This document shows, piece by piece, positions 1 through 8,759 of a stretch of 64,000 nt of DNA. The stretch covers positions 1 to 64,000 of the forward strand of contig CBINGZ010000024.1 in the NCBI GenBank assembly GCA_966250335.1, read 5' to 3'. Made by a program: the position numbers and the translations under genes. Source of the stretch: OLB7 sp966250335 (GTDB taxonomy: Bacteria > Bacteroidota > Ignavibacteria > OLB7). The first letter of the stretch is position 1; each line of letters begins with the position of its first letter. The notes under the pieces were generated by a model, which worked only from the letters and a program-made list of their open reading frames with translations, was not told the DNA's origin and did no database searches.

Positions 1-50
1 CTCCGGCAGCTGCTGGCTCGCCAATTTCTGCCAGAACTTCCACGCACCTA

Positions 51-71
51 CTTAGCTCGACTTTGTCCATT
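51..71 (+). repeat. Left terminal inverted repeat of the IS
   Basis: CTTAGCTCGACTTTGTCCAT plus one T. It pairs with the reverse complement of 1481-1501 at 20 of 21 positions; the single mismatch is G versus A at the ninth base. Confidence 0.85.
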
Positions 72-138
72 GCGGGAAGGTTGGAAAACAGCGGCAGGCG
101 CCATAAGCTTGCGACGTCACTGCAAGATGAGGTCTGCC

Positions 139-1482
139 ATGCTCACACTGCCTGCCGACTGTTCGTCGGCAATTCTACGGTTCAGCTCCCTGTTTTCAAA
201 ACGCGTCTGGAGCCATGCACACACGCTTCTGCTCGGAGCGATCCTCGCACCCGCCCAGCGAACCGTCACCGCCGCTCTCCGTGTCATGGGCTTGGACGCC
301 GAACGGCGCTTCGCCAATTTCCATCGCGTCCTGAACCGAGCCATCTGGTCGCCGCTAGACGCAGCACGCCTGCTCCTGGCTCAGGTGGTTGATCGCTTCG
401 TCCCTGATGGCACACTGCTGCTGGTCCTTGACGATACGCTGGAGCGTCGACGAGGCTCATCCATTCGTGCCAAGGGCATCTATCGCGATCCGGTCCGGAG
501 TTCCCACTCGCATTTCGTCAAGGCCAGTGGATTGCGCTGGCTGTGCGTGACGGTCATTGTTCAGATGCCATCTGCTGCGCGTCGATGGGCGCTTCCCGTG
601 TTGACGATGCTTGCGCCATCTGAACGCTCTACTACCCAGCAGGGTCGTCGCCATAAGAAGCTCACCGACTGGGCGCGTGGAGCGCTTCTTCAACTTCGGA
701 GATGGCTGCCGGATCGTTCCATCGTTTGCGTGGCCGATAGCAGCTATGCGGCGCTGGAGTTTCTTGACGGTGTTCGTCGAGACGTGACAATGATCACTCG
801 TCTACGCCTGGATGCCGCGCTGTTTGCAACAGCACCTACCTACCAGGGCCTCGGCCGTCCACGCCTGAAGGGAGCAGCACGACCGAAGCTTGCAACACTG
901 GTTGAGAACCGACGTCGAGGCTGGCAATCGATTGAGTTGAAACGGTGGTATCAGCAGAATAATCGTTGCGTCGAGGTGCTCAGCAGCACGGCGGTCTGGT
1001 ACCATAGCGGGAAGCCAGTTGTACCGATCCGCTGGGTTCTGGTGCGAGATCCTCAGGGGGCGTTTCCGGCGCAGGCATTTCTGTCGACAGACCTGGCGTT
1101 GAGCGCACAAGCGATCCTGGAGTTCTATGTGGATCGCTGGCAGATCGAAGTCACCTTCGAGGAAGCACGTCAGCACTTGGGCCTGGAGAGCCAGCGGCAG
1201 TGGTCCGATCGCGCCATTGCCCGAACGACACCGATTCTGTTTGGGCTCTATACGCTGGTTGCAGAGATTGCTTCGGATCTGCATGAGAGCCATGGTATCA
1301 GCACACGCTGTTCAGCATGGTATGTCAAAGAGCATATGACATTTTCCGACGCATTAGCTGCGGTTCGATTGACGTTGTGGCGCAGGTTGAGTTCTCAGAT
1401 GTCGTGTCCGGAGACCGACATGGAAAAAGTCCCACGCATTATCTATGAACGCTTACTCCACACGCTTTCCTATGGGTCATAA
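139..1482 (+). CDS. IS4/IS701-superfamily DDE transposase
   Basis: Catalyses cut-and-paste transposition of the surrounding insertion sequence. The first catalytic aspartate region is LLLVLDDTLE, the second is IVCVADSSYAALEF, and the glutamate lies in YVDRWQIEVTFEE, which matches the Y-2-R-3-E part of the IS4-type signature; the K that usually follows six residues later is R here. The reading frame runs back to a TTG at 70 inside the left repeat. I chose the ATG at 139 because GATGAGG sits about 7 bases upstream; the ATG at 127 is an alternative. No internal stop is seen, so the enzyme may be active. The stop codon overlaps the right inverted repeat. Confidence 0.85.
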   Translation: MLTLPADCSSAILRFSSLFSKRVWSHAHTLLLGAILAPAQRTVTAALRVMGLDAERRFANFHRVLNRAIWSPLDAARLLLAQVVDRFVPDGTLLLVLDDTLERRRGSSIRAKGIYRDPVRSSHSHFVKASGLRWLCVTVIVQMPSAARRWALPVLTMLAPSERSTTQQGRRHKKLTDWARGALLQLRRWLPDRSIVCVADSSYAALEFLDGVRRDVTMITRLRLDAALFATAPTYQGLGRPRLKGAARPKLATLVENRRRGWQSIELKRWYQQNNRCVEVLSSTAVWYHSGKPVVPIRWVLVRDPQGAFPAQAFLSTDLALSAQAILEFYVDRWQIEVTFEEARQHLGLESQRQWSDRAIARTTPILFGLYTLVAEIASDLHESHGISTRCSAWYVKEHMTFSDALAAVRLTLWRRLSSQMSCPETDMEKVPRIIYERLLHTLSYGS

Positions 1483-1501
1483 TGGACAAAGTTGAGCTAA
1501 G
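1481..1501 (-). repeat. Right terminal inverted repeat of the IS
   Basis: Mirror of the repeat at 51-71 with one mismatch. It overlaps the last bases of the transposase gene, as is common in compact insertion sequences. Confidence 0.85.
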
Positions 1502-1508
1502 ATAGGGT

Positions 1509-2777
1509 ATGAAAACTAAAATTATCAGATCACCATGGTCCAGACGGTTTCTTGCAATCGTCGTTGTAATGCTATGTGCCTCGCTGTATCAAGCCGATGC
1601 ACAATTGTCATGGAAGAGTCTTCCATCAGGGGTGCAGTATCAGGTGAATGATATAGTATTCGTATCTGAGAGTCTGGCCTACATTGCAGCAGACGATGGT
1701 GTCGTGTTGAAATCGATGGACGCAGGCGCAACATGGAAGAAAATTATTCTGCCATGGGACTTCGATCTGAGAACTATTGAGTTTTTCAATGACACTGTCG
1801 GATTCGCTTCTCCTGGAGGGGTTATCCTCGCGACCAGGAATGGAGGAGAGTCATGGGATAGTATCTATGTGCCCCAAGGAGATCTTGCCGTCACATATGA
1901 ATGTGATATGATCGACTCGACATGTGTGGCTTGCGCAGGCGGACGGTGGCAAGGGATTCAGGTAAAGCTTGGCACCGTCCTTATGTCCCATGATCAGGGT
2001 AGGACATGGGAGGATCGTTCCAGTGGTATCGGTGATGTCATCTATGGTATAGATTTTGTCTCACGTGAGATCGGAGTTGCCGTCAGTGCACGAGGCAGCG
2101 TCTATCGTACGGAGGATGCCGGGATCAACTGGACGTTGATCGATTCGACGGAATCGATCAGATATGAAGACGTCGACTTCTTCGACTCTCGGAGAGGGAT
2201 GATCGTCGGGACAGGGGGCAATGTCCGTGTTACCGAGGATAGCGGGAAGACCTGGATGGATCGCGACATACCGGGTGGAGACTGGTTGAACTCAGTCGAC
2301 TTTGACGATAAATCCGGCGTCCGTGTCGTCACGGCATCAGGATGGATTTATTATTCATCCGATTTCGGGATGAACTGGACGCCGGAATATGTCGCTCAGA
2401 GCCATTGGCTCCTTGAGATCGAACATGGGCCTGACGGTGTCTGTATAGCTACAGGCCGCAACGGGTTGTTGTTGAGAGGAATATTGACATCCGGGGTTGA
2501 TGATGATCGTCGTGATCATGAAACGACTCCGGATGTTTCCCTTCATTTCCTTCATCATGAGCCGGTGCTGGTATTCAATCAGCCGATGAATACCGAAGTC
2601 TCCCTCCGTATCTATAGCATTGATGGTGAAGCGATCGATAATCTCTTGCTGACCATCAAAGGGCCTCGGTGGATGTTCCCGTTAGGATCATACCTCCCGT
2701 CGTCGGGTAACTATATCCTTGAAGCTATTGTTGATCGACGATCGCAACGACAATTTCTTCTGCCATTCTACCGATAA
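1509..2777 (+). CDS. Secreted YCF48/BNR-type beta-propeller protein
   Basis: A 422-residue exported protein. Residues 1-31 form a signal peptide (positive MKTKIIRSPWSRR, hydrophobic core, cleavage near ADAQ). The body repeats a pattern seen in YCF48/HCF136-like sialidase-type propellers: GxxxxSxDxGxTW, for example SMDAGATWKK, TRNGGESWDS, SHDQGRTWED, TEDAGINWTL, TEDSGKTWMD and SSDFGMNWTP. The last 80 residues look like a short beta-sandwich tail with a weak resemblance to a type IX sorting domain but no clear NP motif. The start codon is 7 bp from the IS right end, preceded by AGGG, so transcription now probably starts within or beyond the IS. Base use is less GC-rich than the rest of the window. 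Ligand and function are unknown. Confidence 0.8.
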   Translation: MKTKIIRSPWSRRFLAIVVVMLCASLYQADAQLSWKSLPSGVQYQVNDIVFVSESLAYIAADDGVVLKSMDAGATWKKIILPWDFDLRTIEFFNDTVGFASPGGVILATRNGGESWDSIYVPQGDLAVTYECDMIDSTCVACAGGRWQGIQVKLGTVLMSHDQGRTWEDRSSGIGDVIYGIDFVSREIGVAVSARGSVYRTEDAGINWTLIDSTESIRYEDVDFFDSRRGMIVGTGGNVRVTEDSGKTWMDRDIPGGDWLNSVDFDDKSGVRVVTASGWIYYSSDFGMNWTPEYVAQSHWLLEIEHGPDGVCIATGRNGLLLRGILTSGVDDDRRDHETTPDVSLHFLHHEPVLVFNQPMNTEVSLRIYSIDGEAIDNLLLTIKGPRWMFPLGSYLPSSGNYILEAIVDRRSQRQFLLPFYR

Positions 2778-2852
2778 GGCGTTGAAAGTCATTCGCAGTA
2801 GAAGCAGCTCGTAAACGTTCCTGCGTCGAGACTATCCCTACATAGAGAGCAA

Positions 2853-3044
2853 TTGATGATCCCGGTAAAGGAGGGGCCGGTGCATCTGACCCATTATCAC
2901 CGACGGCGTGAGGCAAAACCGGAGATCTTCGAGTACATCGAAGTCTTCTATAATCCGAAGCGGCTGCACTCGACGATCGGCTACATGGCGCTGATGGAAG
3001 AGTCACCGCGAGCACGCAGCTGGCACTCCATACGATGGGATTGA
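2853..3044 (+). pseudogene. IS3-family transposase C-terminal remnant
   Basis: The 63-residue frame carries the end of an IS3-type orfB integrase: YHRRREAKPEIFEYI followed by EVFYNPKRLHSTIGY, the conserved segment that normally ends the rve domain. Nothing of the upstream catalytic core is visible before 2853 and the tail after about residue 50 is unrelated. It is a dead fragment; the AUG used by the frame is incidental. With the intact IS upstream it marks this stretch as a site of past insertions. Confidence 0.75.
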
Positions 3045-3072
3045 AGTTCACAGCTGGAGCCGTCAGTAAGCG

Positions 3073-3093
3073 CACATGGAAAGAGGTGATGGG
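3073..3093 (+). repeat. Short direct repeat, copy 1
   Basis: Twenty-one bases starting CACATGGAAAGAGG match 4304-4324 at 17 positions. In one frame both encode TWKEV followed by xG. The two copies flank the lipoprotein and barstar genes and may be the ruins of a duplicated longer gene; the similarity is weak. Confidence 0.3.
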
Positions 3094-3142
3094 AACCCCC
3101 GGCCGAGCTGATGTGGTCATACAAGAAGATTCCTCGCAGGAA

Positions 3143-3745
3143 ATGAGTATCTCTGAACACTTCAAACGGCCTCTCCCGCTGGCAGTATTGATAGTGCTGC
3201 CTCTATTCGGAAGCTGTACGTCTGATGACACCACGGATGTACCTGAATTCGGCCGTGCCGCTATGTCCACGCATAACCTGGGCATTACTCTGGATAAGAT
3301 CGAAGCCGCACTGAAATCTGTTGTTCAGGAGTTCGAGATCAGGCAAGTAGGGCGGATCGGCGACAGCATCATGTATGCCGGACTGTTCGATCGAACGGAT
3401 CTGAGCCTCGCCCTGCTGACGGACGATCGCGATAGTATCTTCCGATGTGTTCTCTACGTCGGCTATTCTCACCCGAAGCATTGGGATGTTGTCGATAATG
3501 TGGTCGCGTCGATCGAGCCCGCATATAGCGGTGCGGTCCTTTGCGCGGTCTTCAAAGCCGGAAATGTCTGGGATCGTCGGGAGGGCAACCATCGCGTCAT
3601 CATCGCCAGGGATTCGACCGGATATCTGGTGCGGGCGGAGATGCAGCCTGATAGCATCGTTATTCCCGGTGTCGCTCCGTCGATCTATGAAACGCATTGT
3701 CTGACGAATCCAATGTCCGTGGATTCACATGGAACTGTTCGTTGA
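3143..3745 (+). CDS. Putative lipoprotein of unknown function
   Basis: Not recognised as a known family. From the ATG at 3143, preceded by GCAGGA, the protein has 200 residues. It begins with a hydrophobic segment (PLAVLIVLPLFGSC) ending in a cysteine at about residue 26, which fits a relaxed lipobox and predicts an envelope lipoprotein. The frame is open back to 3035 but those residues look non-coding. The rest is a mixed alpha/beta sequence with aromatic and acidic residues and no repeated motif. It sits between an IS3 remnant and a barstar-like gene on the same strand, which suggests acquired cargo. Confidence 0.6.
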   Translation: MSISEHFKRPLPLAVLIVLPLFGSCTSDDTTDVPEFGRAAMSTHNLGITLDKIEAALKSVVQEFEIRQVGRIGDSIMYAGLFDRTDLSLALLTDDRDSIFRCVLYVGYSHPKHWDVVDNVVASIEPAYSGAVLCAVFKAGNVWDRREGNHRVIIARDSTGYLVRAEMQPDSIVIPGVAPSIYETHCLTNPMSVDSHGTVR

Positions 3746-3793
3746 CAGTTGCACGTGCAGGTTTGCGCACCAACAGGCTGATCCGTACCTACC

Positions 3794-4243
3794 ATGTATT
3801 CTATGTACCATAATGATTCATCGAATCTGCCAACAGTGAAGTTCGTTGAGAACGGACAATCGCTCCTCGTGAATGGTAGCTTCCTTCTCATCGTTCCGGA
3901 GGGATTTGAAACGGAAGAGCAGCTGTTCGACTGGTATAGTGCTTCCGGGCAATTCCCCGATTACTTCGGGCACAACTGGGATGCCTTTGCGGAATGCGTT
4001 GCGGACTGGCACTGGCTTGGGCCTGATACGACGAGGATCTACCTCGTCCATGAAGGTCTCCCGTTCAAAAACGATATGGAGCTGCGCGATACGTATCTCT
4101 GGTTGATCGTATTCCGATCGCTTGAACTGCTGCACTCCGTCTGTACGAGGCTGATGATCGTTGTTATGCCGGGTGATCAGGAGGGTTTTGACGAATCGTT
4201 TGAGAGGTGGAAATATAAACTTGTAAGTCCGTCCCAGCATTGA
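3794..4243 (+). CDS. Barstar-family ribonuclease inhibitor homolog
   Basis: Barstar proteins bind and block barnase-like ribonucleases and often serve as immunity proteins to secreted or contact-delivered toxins. The 149-residue protein contains GHNWDAFAECVADW at about residues 59-72, the family's diagnostic GxNWDAxxDxLxD helix, preceded by FDWYSASGQFPDYF. The family is usually about 90 residues; here there is a longer N-terminus and C-terminal tail. No barnase-like or other nuclease toxin lies within the window, so this is an orphan immunity gene. It follows the putative lipoprotein gene by 48 bp. The start could also be the ATG at 3803. Confidence 0.8.
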   Translation: MYSMYHNDSSNLPTVKFVENGQSLLVNGSFLLIVPEGFETEEQLFDWYSASGQFPDYFGHNWDAFAECVADWHWLGPDTTRIYLVHEGLPFKNDMELRDTYLWLIVFRSLELLHSVCTRLMIVVMPGDQEGFDESFERWKYKLVSPSQH

Positions 4244-4303
4244 GGGCGTGTTGTAAGGAAGATCAGGTGGATAGTCTCCTGAATCCAATGCGGACAGAGA
4301 CGG

Positions 4304-4324
4304 CACATGGAAGGAAGTGACAGG
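4304..4324 (+). repeat. Short direct repeat, copy 2
   Basis: Partner of 3073-3093 (17 of 21 identical). A short open tail in this frame, reading ADRDGTWKEVTGVPPS then stop at 4338-4340, looks like the end of a lost coding sequence. Confidence 0.3.
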
Positions 4325-4408
4325 CGTTCCGCCGAGTTAGTCGTCCAGCATTGTCGGATCGGGGGGATCATGAATAATCATGATTTCTTCCAACCCCCGA
4401 ACCGACTC

Positions 4409-5309
4409 TCACTCTATCGGAAACCCATACAAATCATACCCCCCGCACCCCCCCGCGCGATTGCTCGCCAGATAGAGCATCCCCCCGTTCATGAACGGGG
4501 TGAAATCATCCCCCTCCGAATTGTAGGGAGCAGGGAGAAGTCTTCGCGCCTCCGCATCCGGGTCGAGCACGAAGATGTCGAGGCCGAAACTCCCCGTGGA
4601 GGCGGCGAAATAGAGGCGCCCGGTCGTCGTGTCGAAGAAGGGGGAGTTCTCGTCGCCGGAGGTGTTCACCCTGGGGCCGGCGTTCACGGGGTCGCCCCAG
4701 GTGCCGCTCGTCTGGCGCTCGCAGTACCAGATGTCGTCTCCTCCCAGCCCTCCCGGCCTGTCGGAGGCGAAGTAGAGGCGTGAGCCGGAGGGAGTGACGT
4801 AGGGATGGCCGTCCCAGCCCGATGAATTCACCACGGGTCCAAGGTCGATGATCGCGGAGTGTTCCAGGGTGGTCACAGCGTAGATGTCGCACCCCCCGAC
4901 GCTCGGCTCGCGGCCGCAGGCGCTGATGTAGGCGACCGTGTTGAAGGGGTCGTGCGCCGGCGCGAAGGTGATGGTGGCCGCCTCCCCGGCGATCGCCTCG
5001 ACCGCGAGGTCGTACGGCTGTCCCTCGTCCCAGCGGTCGGAGAGGCGCATCGAGAGGAAGAGATGGGCGGGGCGGAGGCCGCTGAGCTCTCCGCGCAGCC
5101 CGCCGCCGTCATCGCCGCTTCTGTTGCTGGTGAAGATCAGCGTCGACGTGTCCTGAAGGACCGGCGCGTAGTCGTCCTCCGGTGTGTTCACGTCGGGGCC
5201 GAGATTCCCCAGGGTCGCCACGGAGGCGCAACGGGCGCCGGTGCATCCGCCGGCCGCGAGGGCCGGCAGAAGCAGTGCGGCCCCAAGAAGGCTGTGAATC
5301 CGATCGCGC

Positions 5310-5320
<11 letters not shown>
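4409..5320 (-). CDS. PD40 (WD40-like) beta-propeller lipoprotein
   Basis: A 303-residue predicted lipoprotein: hydrophobic N-terminus ending AAGGC at residue 26. It has repeated PD40 strands, including APVLQDTSTLIFTSNRSG, HPYVTPSGSRLYFASDRPGG, SPFFDTTTGRLYFAAS and FTPFMNGGMLYLASNRAGG, in the order expected for a short TolB-like propeller. In Bacteroidota such proteins are usually outer-membrane or periplasmic and often precede an OmpA domain, which is absent here. Its ATG lies inside the 3' end of hslU (11-bp overlap), so translation is likely coupled to hslU, an unusual pairing of a cytosolic protease subunit with a surface lipoprotein. Confidence 0.8.
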
Positions 5321-6713
<1,393 letters not shown>

Positions 6714-7041
6714 ACGTGTTGCCTGTGCTGCGATAAGAAAATATCCGTGTGACTCCGTTCCTTCGACTTCCGGCGGCATCTTCGCCGATCGGCCGCGACG
6801 TTCCGGCATCTTCCGCCGGATGTCACGAACGGTTCCCCGGAGGGAGTTCCCCACCATGAGGAGGGCAAAAATAGCGAGGAGCGGGAAGATGGGGAGCCGC
6901 GGCGGAACCGGAGAGACAAAAACTTTCGATGGCGGAACGACGACGCCCGGCATGGTCGATGCCGGGCGTCACAGCTTACGCTTCGGTTCGTGTCGCCGGC
7001 CGGGCCTGCGTGCGGGACGCGGTCCGGTCACGGGGAGGTCG
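6714..7041. other. Intergenic region between the NYN gene and hslU
   Basis: About 330 bp that should contain the hslU promoter. The only structure I see is the hairpin at 6942-6970. The open frame that extends hslU upstream has no family similarity and is proline and arginine rich. Confidence 0.5.
6942..6970 (-). terminator. Terminator-like hairpin after the NYN gene
   Basis: Perfect 12-bp arms (GACGCCCGGCAT and its complement) with a 5-base loop, 72 bp after the NYN gene stop. No T-run follows on the minus strand, so it is a stable stem rather than a textbook intrinsic terminator. Confidence 0.5.
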
Positions 7042-8121
7042 TCAATCCTCGACGACGCTCTGCTCTTCCTCCTCGACCGCCGTATATCCCTCCTCGTCCT
7101 CGTACTCGTCGGCATGCTCATCCTCGTTACGGGCAGTCAGTTCCCGCACGGAAGGATGGTCGTGATTGATGACGATGATCGAGTAGTCGTACGGTTCGCC
7201 GCGGCGTTTTTCGATCCGGATGGCGCCCGCATACTCCAGGGAGTTGAGAAGCGCCTTCCGCTCGAAGTCGGCCAGGCGGGGGAGGGCATCGGAGAGTTTC
7301 CTGAGGAAGGGGGAGATCCAGACTTCCGGATGGTGGCCGTAGTTGCGCAGGAGGACCTCCAGACAGACCCGCTCGTTCTCGCCGGTGATCGGCTCCATGC
7401 CGGGCGTTCCGACGGGGCGCTGAGGGGCGGGAGCCGCCGGAGCCGCGGGCTCGACGTACTCGCGACGCGCTTCCCAGTTGGAGTCGTAGCTCTCCTGCGG
7501 CTGGTAGTCGTCGTACGTCTCCCGACGCTGGTAGGAGTCGTAGTCGCGATGATGCCGGACGGCCTCATCGAGCCGCCTGGACATGGCGGGATCGAGCAGG
7601 CTGAGCGGATCGAAGTAGTTCTGCTGGCCGATATAGGCCATCAGATCAGGCGAGACATGTCCCCGGAAGGCGACTGTCATGGCCGTGCGGCCGTGTTTCC
7701 GAAGCTGCTGAATGACCGGCAGGTAGTCCTGGTCCCCGGTCATTACCACGTAGGTGTCGATCTCCGGATGTGTGAAGAGCGTTTCCATGATCTCCACGCC
7801 CATCTTCACATCGGCTGAGCGCCGATATTCCGTCCCCGCCGCGTGCTGCGTCTCTATCCCCATGCGATAGAGTGCTGCCTGCGGCCTTCCCTCCACCTGA
7901 TCGAAATCGCCGTACGCCCGGACGATACTGCACTGGAGCGCGTGGCGCCGTTCAAGCTGGCGCTGCAGGTTCCGGAGCATGTCGTAGACGTACTCGTTCA
8001 GATCGCGGAGATCTCCGTAGCTCTGACGGAGATAGTGATGGACGTTCTCGAAATCGACGAAGACTGCCGCGAACGAGCGTTGCTGTGCGGCTGTTGTGCG
8101 AGTGCCGGTGCTAGTTGCCAT
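7042..8121 (-). CDS. NYN/LabA-type PIN-like nuclease with C-terminal winged-helix-like region
   Basis: NYN domains are metal-dependent RNA-processing nucleases of the PIN-like fold. The 359-residue protein shows the acidic signature residues: AVFVDFENVH near residue 19, DVKMGVEIMETL near 103, and VVMTGDQDYLPVIQQL near 126. After a basic and tyrosine-rich linker (about residues 195-245), a globular stretch of about 80 residues resembles a small winged-helix or LOTUS-like domain. The last 40 residues are strongly acidic (E/D rich). It stands alone between long spacers and upstream of hslU on the same strand. An RNA target is inferred from the family only. Confidence 0.85.
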   Translation of the reverse strand: MATSTGTRTTAAQQRSFAAVFVDFENVHHYLRQSYGDLRDLNEYVYDMLRNLQRQLERRHALQCSIVRAYGDFDQVEGRPQAALYRMGIETQHAAGTEYRRSADVKMGVEIMETLFTHPEIDTYVVMTGDQDYLPVIQQLRKHGRTAMTVAFRGHVSPDLMAYIGQQNYFDPLSLLDPAMSRRLDEAVRHHRDYDSYQRRETYDDYQPQESYDSNWEARREYVEPAAPAAPAPQRPVGTPGMEPITGENERVCLEVLLRNYGHHPEVWISPFLRKLSDALPRLADFERKALLNSLEYAGAIRIEKRRGEPYDYSIIVINHDHPSVRELTARNEDEHADEYEDEEGYTAVEEEEQSVVED

Positions 8122-8291
8122 AACTATACTAAGGTTGGGAATAGATCTATCGTATGCGGAACGCAGGCGGAATCTCAGCCGGCGTGTAATGGAGTAGCGT
8201 CGTTAGGACGTATAAGTGCTCCGGGATATATTCAGTATGACCAACCAACGAAGAGCCGCCTAACGGTCGGGGGGACCGGCGGACGAGAACG

Positions 8292-8312
8292 TCCGGCCGA
8301 CGAACGGCCGGA
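8292..8312. repeat. GC-rich perfect stem-loop
   Basis: Eight-base perfect arms TCCGGCCG and CGGCCGGA around the loop ACGAA. It is embedded in a stretch rich in CGG and CCG. No T-run follows on either strand. It may be a structured leader or part of a small RNA. Confidence 0.5.
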
Positions 8313-8664
8313 TAACGGGGGCAGCACGCCGGAAGGATCTTCCGACGGTGGTCACCGTCATGAACAGGGGGGGAGAAGCCGCGCGTCGGTGGCCGGGTCC
8401 TAAAATAGGCGAGAGCCGTCGCACTTTACCGGGCGCTAAACAATATTACATCCGGCGGTCCCGTGTTCCGCATCGGTCGATACGCGTCGACCGTCCCCAT
8501 GCTTCGACACGTTTACGGGCCGCCCCGCATCGTAACGCCCTGCGCCTTTCTGTCGGTTCCGGAAGCAGGTTCCCCACGACCCGGCCCCGAAAAGCCCCGG
8601 ACGAACCGCGAACAGTTTCGCGATATCGCCACCGTTCTTCATCCTGCCACGGATCTCCACCTCC

Positions 8665-8692
8665 CTAACGAACGATTCGGACGTTCCGTTAG
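8665..8692. repeat. Inverted repeat downstream of rpoN
   Basis: CTAACGAACG at the left pairs with CGTTCCGTTAG at the right with one bulged base and a 7-base loop. It lies 68 bp after the rpoN stop and could end the rpoN transcript, though it lacks a T-run. Confidence 0.45.
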
Positions 8693-8759
8693 TGGGCTCG
8701 ATCGGCGCATCCCCTGAAAAATATCATGCTCGTACGTTCCCGCATGGTCGCCTCCGGCC

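Larger units (their letters stand above)
51..1501 (+). mobile_element. IS4/IS701-type insertion sequence, complete
   Basis: The element is bounded by 21-bp terminal inverted repeats at 51-71 and 1481-1501 that differ at one position. It holds one transposase gene. I could not find a convincing target duplication: the four bases outside each end (47-50 and 1502-1505) do not match. The right end lies 7 bp before the start codon of the following YCF48-type gene, so the insertion has replaced that gene's native upstream region. Family assignment rests on the transposase and is from memory, not from an IS database search. Confidence 0.85.
8122..8759. other. Long non-coding gap between rpoN and the NYN gene
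   Basis: About 640 bp with no convincing gene on either strand. It contains two clear stem-loops, at 8292-8312 and 8665-8692. No tRNA-like fold was recognised. The promoter of the NYN gene must lie near 8122-8250. Confidence 0.5.
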
